From Soonwooa sp032062245 (GTDB lineage Bacteria; Bacteroidota; Bacteroidia; Flavobacteriales; Weeksellaceae): DNA of 26,546 bases. A model generated the notes under the pieces. It searched no databases. It had not been told where the DNA came from and saw nothing but the letters and a program-made list of their open reading frames with translations. The stretch's first letter is position 1. The number at the start of each line of letters is the position of its first letter. The stretch covers positions 1-26,546 of the forward strand of contig NZ_DAMBQF010000033.1 in the NCBI RefSeq assembly GCF_032062245.1. Direction: 5' to 3'. Of the stretch, positions 14,337 to 23,337 are shown in pieces. The position numbers and the translations under genes are program-made.

Positions 14337-15761
14337 TTATTTCGCTTCGAAATAAACTCTTCTGTTAGCTCTGTTTTTCCATTCTGGACACTTAGTAGCT
14401 GGTTCACATTCTGGATAAAGAAGGTCTTTCTCTCCTCTACCAACAGTCGGTAGTTTGTTAGCATCTGCACCATTCTTCACTAAGAAGTTTTTAACATTGT
14501 TAGCTCTTCTTTCTGAAAGGTTTTGATTATAAACTTCCGTACCTCTTGTATCCGTACCTCCAACGATTACAAATGAACCACCTGAAGCATTAATGTTATC
14601 AATCGTATTCGAAAGAATTGACACGTTACTAGGAAGGATTTTATCTGAATTAAGATTAAACGTAATGCCTTTAATCTCACCTGTAAATTCGGTTACAGAA
14701 CCTTGTCCTTGATTAGCAGTAACAATTGGACATCCATTATTCTCTACTGGTCCAGGTATAGTAACACATTTATCATAAAGATCAATTACACCATCTAAGT
14801 CAGCATCTAATGCTACACCAGAACCGTCAACTCTTGCACCCGCTGGTGTATCAAGCTGTCTATCCCAATCATCACAAACGCCATCATTATCAGCATCTCC
14901 TTTTTTACAAACTTCTACATCGTCAGTCTTGTCTGCAAGGACATCCAATTTGTAGTAAATTTCTTGTAATGGATCATGCCAGAATAAATGCGACTGATGC
15001 TTACCAATGTTATATGTTAAACCCAAAGCTGCACTAACTAAATTATCTGATACTTTATTAGTATTATTTTGATTAACACCTAAGCTACCATCAAAAGTAT
15101 TATCACCTGTCATCATATACATTACCCTACCTTCCAAATCTAATGAATTGGTCATTCTATATTTAAGAGCAGTACCAAATTGTGCAAATAAAGAACCTTC
15201 TTTAAAAGGTTTAATCTCAGTAGCTAAGCTTTGGTTGTACGGCATACCTGGATTTTGAATATAAGCCTTATATGCTAAAGTACCTGCACCAACGTAACCG
15301 TGTAACGCCCATCTAAAGTTAGATTTGTTATCAACTCTTCTTAAGAGGTTTGAAATATTAACATCAGCTAATAATGAAATAGCATCATATTGTGTTCTTG
15401 CTGCTTTTACATTATCAACATGATCTTTAGTATTTGCATAGCCTTGTCTTGTTTCGCCTTTATCATACTGCAACTTTAGTCCGAAAGCATGTGTTAGGGC
15501 TTTATCAACACTAAAATAAGCAGAATAGCCGAACAATGTCTTTCCTGAACCATTGTTAATTGATGTAATATTACCTGTCTGAATCAACGCTGTACCAGCA
15601 CCTGCTGAAATCGACCAATCATTAAATCTTTTTGAATCTTGTGTGAAGGGCTGATAAGCTTGTGTAGATGCAGAATCGATTTTAACAGCCTCTTGAGCAT
15701 AACTTATCGAAGGAAATAAAAAGCCTGTTAAGGTTAATATGGTTAATAAATTTTGTTTCAT
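14337..15761 (-). CDS. OmpA family outer membrane protein (distal paralogue)
   Basis: A 474-residue protein with a signal peptide (1-22, ending SYAQ) and an N-terminal beta-barrel of about 240 residues. Next comes a thrombospondin type-3 calcium segment (KGDADNDGVCDDWDRQLDTP, then DADLDGVIDLYDKC). The C-terminal OmpA-like peptidoglycan-binding domain (about 365-474) has the TDTRG and NLSERRANNV motifs. The tail PECEPATKCPEWKNRANRRV ends in FEAK after VY; a C-terminal aromatic-rich barrel signature is absent, as expected for a periplasmic domain. It tethers the outer membrane to the wall. It is a tandem duplicate of the upstream gene, 22 nt away, and probably highly expressed. Confidence 0.9.
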   Translation of the reverse strand: MKQNLLTILTLTGFLFPSISYAQEAVKIDSASTQAYQPFTQDSKRFNDWSISAGAGTALIQTGNITSINNGSGKTLFGYSAYFSVDKALTHAFGLKLQYDKGETRQGYANTKDHVDNVKAARTQYDAISLLADVNISNLLRRVDNKSNFRWALHGYVGAGTLAYKAYIQNPGMPYNQSLATEIKPFKEGSLFAQFGTALKYRMTNSLDLEGRVMYMMTGDNTFDGSLGVNQNNTNKVSDNLVSAALGLTYNIGKHQSHLFWHDPLQEIYYKLDVLADKTDDVEVCKKGDADNDGVCDDWDRQLDTPAGARVDGSGVALDADLDGVIDLYDKCVTIPGPVENNGCPIVTANQGQGSVTEFTGEIKGITFNLNSDKILPSNVSILSNTIDNINASGGSFVIVGGTDTRGTEVYNQNLSERRANNVKNFLVKNGADANKLPTVGRGEKDLLYPECEPATKCPEWKNRANRRVYFEAK

Positions 15762-15783
15762 TTTATGTCGTTTTTCTTAATTA

Positions 15784-17235
15784 CTATTTAGCTATAAAAT
15801 ATACTCTTCTGTTAGCCTCGTTTTTCCATTCTGGACACTTAGTAGCAGGATCACATTCTGGGAATTTAAGATCGGACTTACCTCGTCCTTCCGCATCAAG
15901 AATATTATTAGATACACCTTTCGCTACAAGATAAGCTTTAACAGCATCTGCTCGTTGTTGAGATAATTTTTTGTTCAGAACTTCTGAGCCTCTAGCATCC
16001 GTTGCGCCAACAACAAGGAAGTTTTGTTCGTTATTTAAACTTTTAATAACTGTTGCGGCTTGATCTAGTAAGTTATATGAAGATTTTCGGATAACAGACT
16101 TTCCTAATTCGAATTCAACAGACTTAAGATATTCATTAATTTCACTTATAATATTTGACTTAATTAATGTTTTAGTAGGTGACTCGATTGGACATCCATT
16201 ATTTTCAATTGGACCAGGTTCGGTAACACATTTATCATGAAGATCTATTACACCATCTAAGTCAATGTCAAGAGCTACACCAGCTCCATCAACTCTAGCA
16301 CCGGCAGGTGTATCAAGTTGTCTATCCCAATCATCACAAACGCCGTCGTTATCAGCATCTCCTTTTTCACACACAACAAAATCTTTAATTTCGGTATCAA
16401 GTTTACTAGTTCTTGCAAAAGCGTCATGAAGTGGATCTACCCAAGCCAAATGTGTTATTCCACTCTTTCCAATCTTAAAGCTTAATCCTAGATTAACCGT
16501 AAATGGATTATCTGATCTACTTGGATTAATTTGCATATAAGCTGCAGCTGGTAAAGTCGGGTCATAAGCGCGCCCTCCTTGCGTACCTGACCCGTCAAAT
16601 GCATCGTCACCAGAGAATACATACATTGCTCGTAACTCCAAATCAACAAGCTTTGATAAGTTATATTTCAAACCCACACCTGTGGTCCAAAATGCTGATG
16701 CCTGATCTAGTTTTTGCTCTAGATGAAAAGGCCAATTTTTATAAATACCTTCATCTTGAAGATGAACTGTAAAGTTCTCTAATCCTACACCTGCATACGC
16801 ATGCAATGCCCATTTAAATTCAGATTTATTATCAACCCTTCTCATTAGGTTAGAAAGATTAACATCACCAAGTACAGCCAATTGATTATACATGGTATAG
16901 GCTTGCCCAACGCCCCATTGTGGTTTTGCCATACCTTTTTGATTAGTTTTTCCTTTAGAAAAGTTCAAACTAACACCGAAGGTATGTGTAATTTGTTTGT
17001 CTAGACTGATGTAGCCATTCCATCCCCAATTAATTTTACCATCATAAAAAGATGTTAAATCCGCAGATTGCATAAATGCACCACCTCCACCAACAGAAAC
17101 AGCCCAATCTTTAAATTGTCTTTTTTCGTTAGTGAATTTTTCAGTTTTTTCAGAGCCTGACCCGTACGGATTAGAATTTTGTGCAAAAATTAATGCTGGA
17201 AAGGCGGCAGCCAAAAGAATTAATTTTTTTCTCAT
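15784..17235 (-). CDS. OmpA family outer membrane protein (proximal paralogue)
   Basis: A 483-residue protein with the same architecture as its neighbour: signal peptide (1-18, cut after IFAQ), a beta-barrel to about residue 280, a type-3 thrombospondin calcium segment (GDADNDGVCDDWDRQ, DIDLDGVIDLHDKC) and an OmpA-like domain with TDARG and KLSQQRADAV. The barrel regions are diverged, but the calcium segment and the C-terminal tail are close at DNA level (see findings). It starts 18 nt after the folK stop. No convincing promoter was found in that gap, so it either reads through from folK or uses a promoter within folK. Confidence 0.9.
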   Translation of the reverse strand: MRKKLILLAAAFPALIFAQNSNPYGSGSEKTEKFTNEKRQFKDWAVSVGGGGAFMQSADLTSFYDGKINWGWNGYISLDKQITHTFGVSLNFSKGKTNQKGMAKPQWGVGQAYTMYNQLAVLGDVNLSNLMRRVDNKSEFKWALHAYAGVGLENFTVHLQDEGIYKNWPFHLEQKLDQASAFWTTGVGLKYNLSKLVDLELRAMYVFSGDDAFDGSGTQGGRAYDPTLPAAAYMQINPSRSDNPFTVNLGLSFKIGKSGITHLAWVDPLHDAFARTSKLDTEIKDFVVCEKGDADNDGVCDDWDRQLDTPAGARVDGAGVALDIDLDGVIDLHDKCVTEPGPIENNGCPIESPTKTLIKSNIISEINEYLKSVEFELGKSVIRKSSYNLLDQAATVIKSLNNEQNFLVVGATDARGSEVLNKKLSQQRADAVKAYLVAKGVSNNILDAEGRGKSDLKFPECDPATKCPEWKNEANRRVYFIAK

Positions 17236-17253
17236 ATTGTGTTTTTACTTCTA

Positions 17254-17673
17254 TTAATAACCTATTTCAGAAAGTAACTCCCTAGAAAATGCTCTTTCGA
17301 AAGCATGTTTATTATGTGGTAACTGCAACTTCTTACTTACAAACGTAATTTTATCATAAAATACTATATCGATATCTATCTCTCGATCTTGATATCCTCC
17401 ATAATAGCCACTATCATGTAACCTCCCCATTTCGACCTCAATATTTTTGAGTGAGGTTAATAAATTACTAGGTGATAAAAAAGTCTTGATTTCCAATGCA
17501 ATATTACAAAAATTATTACTACTATAAAATTCTATTGGTGATGTTTCCATGATTTTTGACATATTAACAATTGTACATCTAGAATTAACAATTTTACTTA
17601 TAGCATTCTCAATCTGTATTTTAGGATTATTTTTATTACTACCGAGTAACAAAACGGCAACATGTTGCGACAT
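17254..17673 (-). CDS. folK: 6-hydroxymethyl-7,8-dihydropterin pyrophosphokinase
   Basis: A 139-residue HPPK, which adds pyrophosphate from ATP to 6-hydroxymethyl-dihydropterin in folate synthesis. It shows the N-terminal LLLGSN loop, METSPIEF, the GRLHDSGYYGGYQDREIDID segment with magnesium-binding Asp100 and Asp102, and the LPHNKHAFERAF motif. It is a little shorter than the common 155-160 residues, mainly in the loops. It is divergent from sppA with only 21 nt between the start codons and is followed by the two ompA genes on the same strand. Confidence 0.9.
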   Translation of the reverse strand: MSQHVAVLLLGSNKNNPKIQIENAISKIVNSRCTIVNMSKIMETSPIEFYSSNNFCNIALEIKTFLSPSNLLTSLKNIEVEMGRLHDSGYYGGYQDREIDIDIVFYDKITFVSKKLQLPHNKHAFERAFSRELLSEIGY

Positions 17674-17694
17674 ATTATCAAATATTAATTATTT

Positions 17695-19443
17695 ATGAAA
17701 TCTTTTTTCAAGTATGTACTAGCAAATATAGTTGCTTTTGTAATCTTAGTAGCTATCTTCATAGGAGGATTTATCTTCTTCGCTATTATGGGCGCTTTCA
17801 TGGATAGTAGTGGGTCTGTTAAGAAAAACTCTATTCTTACGTTAGATCTAAAAACTAAAATTATTGAAAGTCCCAGTGACGAGCAGTTTTCAATCTTCGA
17901 TTTTAAACAAGAAGGGAAAACCATCACAAGTCTTGACCTTCAAAAATCTATTATCAATGCGAAAACCGATAATAATATTAAAGGTATTAGTTTAGAACTT
18001 GATGATTTCTCAGCTGGTAATACACAGTTAGAAAGCATTCGTCAGGCTTTAGTAGATTTTAAGAAAAGTGGAAAATTCGTCTACGCTTATGGTAATAATG
18101 TTTCGCAAGCAGCATATTATATAGGATCAGTAGCAGATCAATTTTACCTTAACCCAACTGGTGGTATCGAGCTAAAAGGTCTTTCTGCGGAAGTTGCGTT
18201 CTTCAAAGATTTTGCTGATAAATACGGTATTAACATCCAAGTTATTCGTCACGGAAAATTCAAAGCGGCAGTGGAGCCTTTTATGTTAAACAAAATTTCT
18301 CCTGAAAACGAAGAACAGCTTTTTACACTTCTTAATGACGTTTGGTCAAGAAATTCTTCTCAGATTGCACAATCTAGAAAAATAAATCCAGCGGAGTTTA
18401 AAACAATTACAGACAGCTTGTACAGTTTTATCCCAGAAAATAATATCAAATACAAGTTAGCTGATAAGTTGATTCAGAAATCTGAGTACGACAACATTCT
18501 TCGTCAAAAAATTGGTATTAAAAAAGAGGATAAACTTAGTAAAATTTCGTTCCCGAAATATTTCGGAACTATCGATCCAGACTCAGAAGACGATAAAGTG
18601 GCGGTATTATATGCAAGTGGCGAAATCAACTCTGGTAAAGGAACGAATGGTATCTATTCTGAAACTTTCATTAAAGAAATTAAAAAAGTAAAAGAAGACA
18701 AAAAAGTGAAAGCTGTTGTATTAAGAATTAACTCACCTGGTGGAAGCGCCAATGCTTCTGACGAAATTCTTTTTGAGCTAGAACAACTTAAAAAAGAAAA
18801 ACCACTTGTAGTGTCTTTCGGAGATTATGCGGCGTCTGGCGGTTATTACATCGCCATGGCAGCGGACAAAATCTACTCAGAGCCTAACACTATTACAGGA
18901 TCCATCGGTGTATTTGGACTAATGACTTATTACAAAGACATCGCAAACAAAAATGGAATCCGTAGCGACGTAGTCCAAACCAACAGCAATTCTAATATGT
19001 ATTCGGCATTGCAAGGACCAACGTCTGGTACACTTAACATGATGCAAAAAAGTGTTGAAGGCACTTACAAACGTTTTGTACATTTTGTAATGACCAACCG
19101 TAAAAAATCTTTCGAGCAAATTGATGCCATCGGCGGTGGACGCGTTTGGTCTGGGACAAGAGCTAAAGAACTTGGTTTGGTTGACGAACTTGGCGGTATT
19201 AATCAAGCTATTGCTGATGCTGCAAAACGTGCAAAACTTTCTAAATACAGTCTAAAAACTTATCCTGCAAAATCTAATCCTTTCGAAGAAATGTTTGGAA
19301 GTTTGGATGAAGAAGAGATTTCGGCAAAAATGTTAAAATCTAAACTTGGTGAAAGTAACTATAAAATCTTCCAACAATTGACAGATACAAAACTTCAAAA
19401 TGGCGTGATGATGAGAATGCCTTATATTTTGGAAGTAAAATAA
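17695..19443 (+). CDS. sppA: Signal peptide peptidase SppA, long (67K-type) form
   Basis: A 582-residue inner-membrane serine protease that degrades released signal peptides. There is one N-terminal transmembrane helix (about residues 9-33). Two tandem S49 domains follow: the first carries the catalytic Lys190 in GKFKAAVEPF, the second the nucleophile Ser381 in GDYAASGGYYIA, preceded by RINSPGGSANASDE. The TGSIGVFG motif follows. The length matches long, duplicated SppA (E. coli type) rather than the short Gram-positive form. It is monocistronic with a hairpin terminator; its promoter must lie within the folK reading frame because the spacer is only 21 nt. Confidence 0.93.
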   Translation: MKSFFKYVLANIVAFVILVAIFIGGFIFFAIMGAFMDSSGSVKKNSILTLDLKTKIIESPSDEQFSIFDFKQEGKTITSLDLQKSIINAKTDNNIKGISLELDDFSAGNTQLESIRQALVDFKKSGKFVYAYGNNVSQAAYYIGSVADQFYLNPTGGIELKGLSAEVAFFKDFADKYGINIQVIRHGKFKAAVEPFMLNKISPENEEQLFTLLNDVWSRNSSQIAQSRKINPAEFKTITDSLYSFIPENNIKYKLADKLIQKSEYDNILRQKIGIKKEDKLSKISFPKYFGTIDPDSEDDKVAVLYASGEINSGKGTNGIYSETFIKEIKKVKEDKKVKAVVLRINSPGGSANASDEILFELEQLKKEKPLVVSFGDYAASGGYYIAMAADKIYSEPNTITGSIGVFGLMTYYKDIANKNGIRSDVVQTNSNSNMYSALQGPTSGTLNMMQKSVEGTYKRFVHFVMTNRKKSFEQIDAIGGGRVWSGTRAKELGLVDELGGINQAIADAAKRAKLSKYSLKTYPAKSNPFEEMFGSLDEEEISAKMLKSKLGESNYKIFQQLTDTKLQNGVMMRMPYILEVK

Positions 19444-19467
19444 AATACGGAACTAAATTATATTGTT

Positions 19468-19504
19468 AAAAAAAGCCTGACATTCTTCGGAGTGTCAGGC
19501 TTTT
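19468..19504. terminator. Bidirectional terminator with UUCG tetraloop
   Basis: The left arm 19471-19485 (AAAAGCCTGACATTC) pairs with the right arm 19490-19504 with one G-U pair, closed by a C(UUCG)G tetraloop. Four T follow on the plus strand for sppA, and seven U on the minus strand for the DUF6048 gene, so termination should be stronger in the minus direction. Confidence 0.85.
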
Positions 19505-19553
19505 GATTTATTATTAAATAATCTTTTTAATTGAATTTAATATTTAAGAAAAT

Positions 19554-20216
19554 TTAAAACTTATAAGCAATATTCCAGCTAAATCCGAATCCGAATTTCC
19601 CGGAGCTACGTCCAAATCCAGGAACAATCATTGGCATAATACCTTCCTGTTTTGTTGTGTAGAGTAAATATTTTGGTTGAACATTAACATCGATAAAAAA
19701 ATTGGAATCAAATAATTGCACACGTCCACCCAAAACTGCTTCTATCCAATAAGAAGATTGTGAAGATTCGGGTAAAGATTGTGTACCGTCTGCGCCGCCG
19801 CCCGTTGCACGAACAGGGATTGCAAAATATTCTTGATTATAAAATGTACCAGCCAATTTTCCGCCTCCGTAAAAGCCGTTGTAGAGATTTTCTTTATCCA
19901 TTGACAACATATAGAAGCTCCCAAGTTTGAAGAAAGTTCCGCTTGCTTTCGCGTCGTAACCATTCTTTTGGTAGATATTTTTATCAATACCAACATCAGC
20001 AACAAGATGCGTTTTTTTGGTTAATCTCGTAGAAATTGTCCCTTGGAAAAGCTTTCTGTCCGAAAATGCGCTAACACCAGCATTAAGTACATCAAATCCT
20101 ACAAGAAAATTAGGTTCGTACTTCCAAGATTTTTTGATTGTATCAGCAGTTTTTTTTTGTCCATAAGCAACTAAAGACAGACTAAAACAAAAGATAGAAA
20201 TGAGTTTTGTTTTCAT
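19554..20216 (-). CDS. DUF6048-like outer membrane beta-barrel protein
   Basis: A 220-residue protein with a signal peptide (MKTKLISIFCFSLSLVAYGQ). The mature chain is beta-rich with alternating hydrophobic and aromatic residues and ends FGFGFSWNIAYKF, a C-terminal Phe typical of outer-membrane barrels. Sequence and position fit DUF6048, found next to DUF6452 in Bacteroidota. The ATG at 20216 is preferred over an in-frame TTG at 20222. The gene overlaps the end of the DUF6452 gene by 35 nt, so the pair is co-expressed. Function is unknown. Confidence 0.75.
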   Translation of the reverse strand: MKTKLISIFCFSLSLVAYGQKKTADTIKKSWKYEPNFLVGFDVLNAGVSAFSDRKLFQGTISTRLTKKTHLVADVGIDKNIYQKNGYDAKASGTFFKLGSFYMLSMDKENLYNGFYGGGKLAGTFYNQEYFAIPVRATGGGADGTQSLPESSQSSYWIEAVLGGRVQLFDSNFFIDVNVQPKYLLYTTKQEGIMPMIVPGFGRSSGKFGFGFSWNIAYKF

Positions 20217-20661
20217 CAACAATTTCGGTTTGGTTAGATTGAACTTTTTTAACTGGCGTCGGTTTTACTAAATCGTAAGTCACATCTTTGTAACTCAATT
20301 TGTAGCCACAAGCTGGCGATACATAGGCCGATTGCGTTTTGTAATTAATATTAACAATCGACGTATCTCCTTTTATTCTTGTTTTAAAATATAATTTGGT
20401 CGCCGTGCTATTGTCGACACGCAAAGGTATCAGCAACGAATCGACCTTGGAAAGCTTCGTCAAATCTTTGATTTTTCCATTGCCGTAATCAACGCTCACA
20501 TATAACGTATCGACGGTCAAAAGCTTATCGTTAATTTCTGTTTTAAATTTTACCTTGACACGAGGCGTCGCTTCCCCACTTACGCAGATGTCGTCATCGC
20601 CACCGCAAGAAATAAGTGCTAAAGTAAAACCAACAGTTAATAATTTCAGAAAACGTCTCAT
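20182..20661 (-). CDS. DUF6452-like lipoprotein
   Basis: A 159-residue lipoprotein: the signal peptide ends in ALISC with the lipidated Cys19, followed by GGDDDICVSGEATPRVKVKF. The rest is beta-rich with a conserved-looking SPACGYKLSYKD near residue 115. This fits DUF6452, a Bacteroidota family of unknown role. It overlaps the upstream metzincin stop by 4 nt (ATGA) and the downstream DUF6048 gene by 35 nt, so the three are translationally linked. Family naming is from memory of the pattern and gene order. Confidence 0.7.
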   Translation of the reverse strand: MRRFLKLLTVGFTLALISCGGDDDICVSGEATPRVKVKFKTEINDKLLTVDTLYVSVDYGNGKIKDLTKLSKVDSLLIPLRVDNSTATKLYFKTRIKGDTSIVNINYKTQSAYVSPACGYKLSYKDVTYDLVKPTPVKKVQSNQTEIVDENKTHFYLLF

Positions 20662-23129
20662 GATTTTGGATCTAAAGTTTTTTCAATTCTAAAAATTAAA
20701 TCTTGATAATGGTATTTGCTCGATTGATCACCAGCATTAATTTTTGAAGCTAATCTGGATTTAAGATCGGATAATCTTCCACGTACAAAAGCTGTAATAT
20801 CGGTTTGATCATTGTTTCTGTTGTCCACCAATTTAGATAAACTCGATACATAATTTCGCTGCAAATTACGACTATAAATATCATCATTATTTTTGAAAAC
20901 CACATTTTCTAAATCTGATAAATAATCTATCACCGAATAATTTGCGCCTCCAATAGCTTCCATTTGATACATATTCTGTAAAACCATCGGACTCAAAATT
21001 CTGTTAAACACAGTATTCTGCAAATCTTCAACAGTCTTTACAGGCATTTTTCCTGTTTTTTCGTAGATTGATTTATTCAACAACCAATTTGGTGTTTGGA
21101 AGACATTTTTATCTAAAAAGCCAAGTGCTTCTTTTTGATCTTTTTTAGAAACCGTTTCGAAAATAGTACCAGATTGTTCTGCCGTTTTTGGTGTTACATA
21201 ACGTCCACCAATATATTTAGAAACGTGACCAATATAACGTTTGAACTGTCCAGTTACTTGGTCATACATCATCCCAAGATTCGTAAAATCTTCATTAGGA
21301 GTTGCTGTCCATTGTTCTAGATTTTCAACTATTCTTTTAAGATTTTTGAGTCCGTATTCACTAGCCAACATTGCATTATCTCCCAAAGCTTCACTTTGCA
21401 ATCTTGGATCAAAAGTATCAGACTCGGTCCCGAATAATAATCTTGGATTTTTAGTTTTATCAATAACCCATTGGTTAAGTTTTGACTTTTCAGAATCTGG
21501 TGTTTTTAAATCAAAAAAACGTCTATAGCCCCATTCGATTGCCCAATTGTCATAATCACCAATTCGCGGATAGATACCTTTTTCGGTGATGTTATCTTCT
21601 GGTTGCGCAACATAATTAAAACGTGCATAATCCATAATTGAAGGTGTATGTCCGTTTTCGTCCAACCATTTTTTATCTCTAAGTTTTTCAACAGGCACCG
21701 TTGCACTTGATATAAAATTATGACGTAATCCCAACGTATGACCAACCTCGTGAGAAGACACAAAACGAATCAACTCTCCCATTAATTTGTCATCAAACTC
21801 CATTTTGCGAGCTTTAGGATCGATAGGTGAAGCTTGGACAAAATACCAATTTCTCAACAACAACATCACGTTATGATACCAATTGATGTGACTTTCCAAA
21901 ATCTCACCAGTTCTAGGATCCGATATTGAAGGTCCAGACGCGTTTGGCACATCTGATGGTTTGTAAACAATCGCTGAAAAACGTGCATCTTCTAAGCTCC
22001 ATTCTGGATCTGTTTTCGCATTTGGGATTTTAGCAACAATCGCATTTTTGAAACCAGCTTTCTCGAAGGCTTTTTGCCAATCGTTAACACCATTCATCAA
22101 ATAAGGAACCCACTTTGGTGGCGTCGCTGGATCGATATAAAAAACAATCGGTTTTGCAGGTTCTACCAATTCGCCTTTATTATATTTTTCAACATCTTGA
22201 GGTTTTGGTTCGAGACGCCATCTTTTGATAAGGTTAACACGTTTTACACCTTGAGGATCCAAATCAAAATCGGTATAACCCACTGTAAAATATCCAACTC
22301 GCGGATCAAAATAACGCGCTTGCATTTTGTCTTCTGGTAACAATACAAAAGAAGAATTAATCTCTACTGTGTAATTTCCGCTAACTTTTGGGACAATAGC
22401 TCCAGGAACTGGCGTTGCTGCACGACCTGTCGTTTTAGAAAAAGTTTTAGTCGTGTTAATCTCAACATTCGTCGGGAAAGACTTCACATAATTAACGAAA
22501 GACATATTCTTCTGGAAAGCACCAACTTTGAAATGATCCTTTACCGTTGCATCAAAAGACACCATTTCGTTGTCAGCATTTAGAACATCTGTTACGTCGA
22601 TAACAGAAGATTTATTTCCTTTTCCGTAAGCTTTAACATCGAAAGACATCATAATCTCTTGGACATTATTTCTAACTACGGATTGATACATTTGCGATGT
22701 CGAATCTGCAGCGTAATCAACGTAAGAAACCGAACGTAAAAGGATTTTGTCTTTTGGACCTTTTTCAAAACGAATGACTTTTTGACCAATTTGATCGCCA
22801 GCATAACCTGTTGTTCCAGATCGCATACCAGCAGCAGATTTAGTCAATCTTGTCACCATCAAAAATTCTTTATTTAGAACATTATCTGGCAATTCGAAGA
22901 AGTATTTGTCATTAATTTTATGAACATCAATAACACCGTTGTCTGTCACCGCTTTATCAGTAATGACATCTTTATAAGGTTTTACCACTGCTTTTTTATC
23001 TTTGTCAGCGTCCGTTTTGGTTGCTGCTGGCGTTTCTTTTTTAACAGCTGTCGAATCGGTCTGCGCCGTTCCCGTTTGATAAAAAAATAAAATAGCGGTC
23101 GAAATAATTAATGTTCTAAAATTCTTCAT
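20658..23129 (-). CDS. Secreted zinc-dependent metalloprotease (DUF5117/DUF4953)
   Basis: An 823-residue protein starting at the ATG at 23129; an in-frame TTG at 23135 is unlikely. It has a signal peptide (about 1-22, ending TAQ) and a short Ala/Lys/Asp-rich linker. An N-terminal beta-rich region of the DUF5117 type follows, then a catalytic domain with HEVGHTLGLRH near residues 460-470, the extended metzincin motif HExxHxxGxxH. SIMDYARFNYVAQPED downstream has the Met-turn. The C-terminal part is helical (DUF4953 type). It is probably periplasmic or outer-membrane associated; the substrate is unknown. It heads the cluster with the DUF6452 and DUF6048 genes (4-nt overlap). Confidence 0.88.
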   Translation of the reverse strand: MKNFRTLIISTAILFFYQTGTAQTDSTAVKKETPAATKTDADKDKKAVVKPYKDVITDKAVTDNGVIDVHKINDKYFFELPDNVLNKEFLMVTRLTKSAAGMRSGTTGYAGDQIGQKVIRFEKGPKDKILLRSVSYVDYAADSTSQMYQSVVRNNVQEIMMSFDVKAYGKGNKSSVIDVTDVLNADNEMVSFDATVKDHFKVGAFQKNMSFVNYVKSFPTNVEINTTKTFSKTTGRAATPVPGAIVPKVSGNYTVEINSSFVLLPEDKMQARYFDPRVGYFTVGYTDFDLDPQGVKRVNLIKRWRLEPKPQDVEKYNKGELVEPAKPIVFYIDPATPPKWVPYLMNGVNDWQKAFEKAGFKNAIVAKIPNAKTDPEWSLEDARFSAIVYKPSDVPNASGPSISDPRTGEILESHINWYHNVMLLLRNWYFVQASPIDPKARKMEFDDKLMGELIRFVSSHEVGHTLGLRHNFISSATVPVEKLRDKKWLDENGHTPSIMDYARFNYVAQPEDNITEKGIYPRIGDYDNWAIEWGYRRFFDLKTPDSEKSKLNQWVIDKTKNPRLLFGTESDTFDPRLQSEALGDNAMLASEYGLKNLKRIVENLEQWTATPNEDFTNLGMMYDQVTGQFKRYIGHVSKYIGGRYVTPKTAEQSGTIFETVSKKDQKEALGFLDKNVFQTPNWLLNKSIYEKTGKMPVKTVEDLQNTVFNRILSPMVLQNMYQMEAIGGANYSVIDYLSDLENVVFKNNDDIYSRNLQRNYVSSLSKLVDNRNNDQTDITAFVRGRLSDLKSRLASKINAGDQSSKYHYQDLIFRIEKTLDPKS

Positions 23130-23337
23130 ATACAATCTTCGTTTTAATTAAGAGTTTGTTTAAAAATATTTAACCACAAAAGGATAGCATTTAACGACAA
23201 TCAATAAAGTTCAAAAAAAAAATAAAGCTTTATACTTTGCATTTTTTGCTCTTTTAAAATTGCGCCTTACTTTTCCTTTTGTGGCCAAATTGATTAATTT
23301 TTAAAATTAAACAGACTCTAAGTAATCTTATTTAAAA
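23130..23337. other. Spacer between rlmD and the metzincin gene with spaced inverted repeat
   Basis: No gene is seen in these 208 nt. CCACAAAAGGA (23174-23184) and TCCTTTTGTGG (23274-23284) are perfect inverted repeats 89 nt apart; similarity extends outward (ATTTnnCCAC). On the minus strand the left arm overlaps TATCCTTTTG, a spaced variant of the -7 element, with a TTG about 15 nt upstream, so it may be part of the metzincin promoter. Near 23294-23310 there is an AT-only palindrome. No strong terminator for rlmD is evident. Confidence 0.45.
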
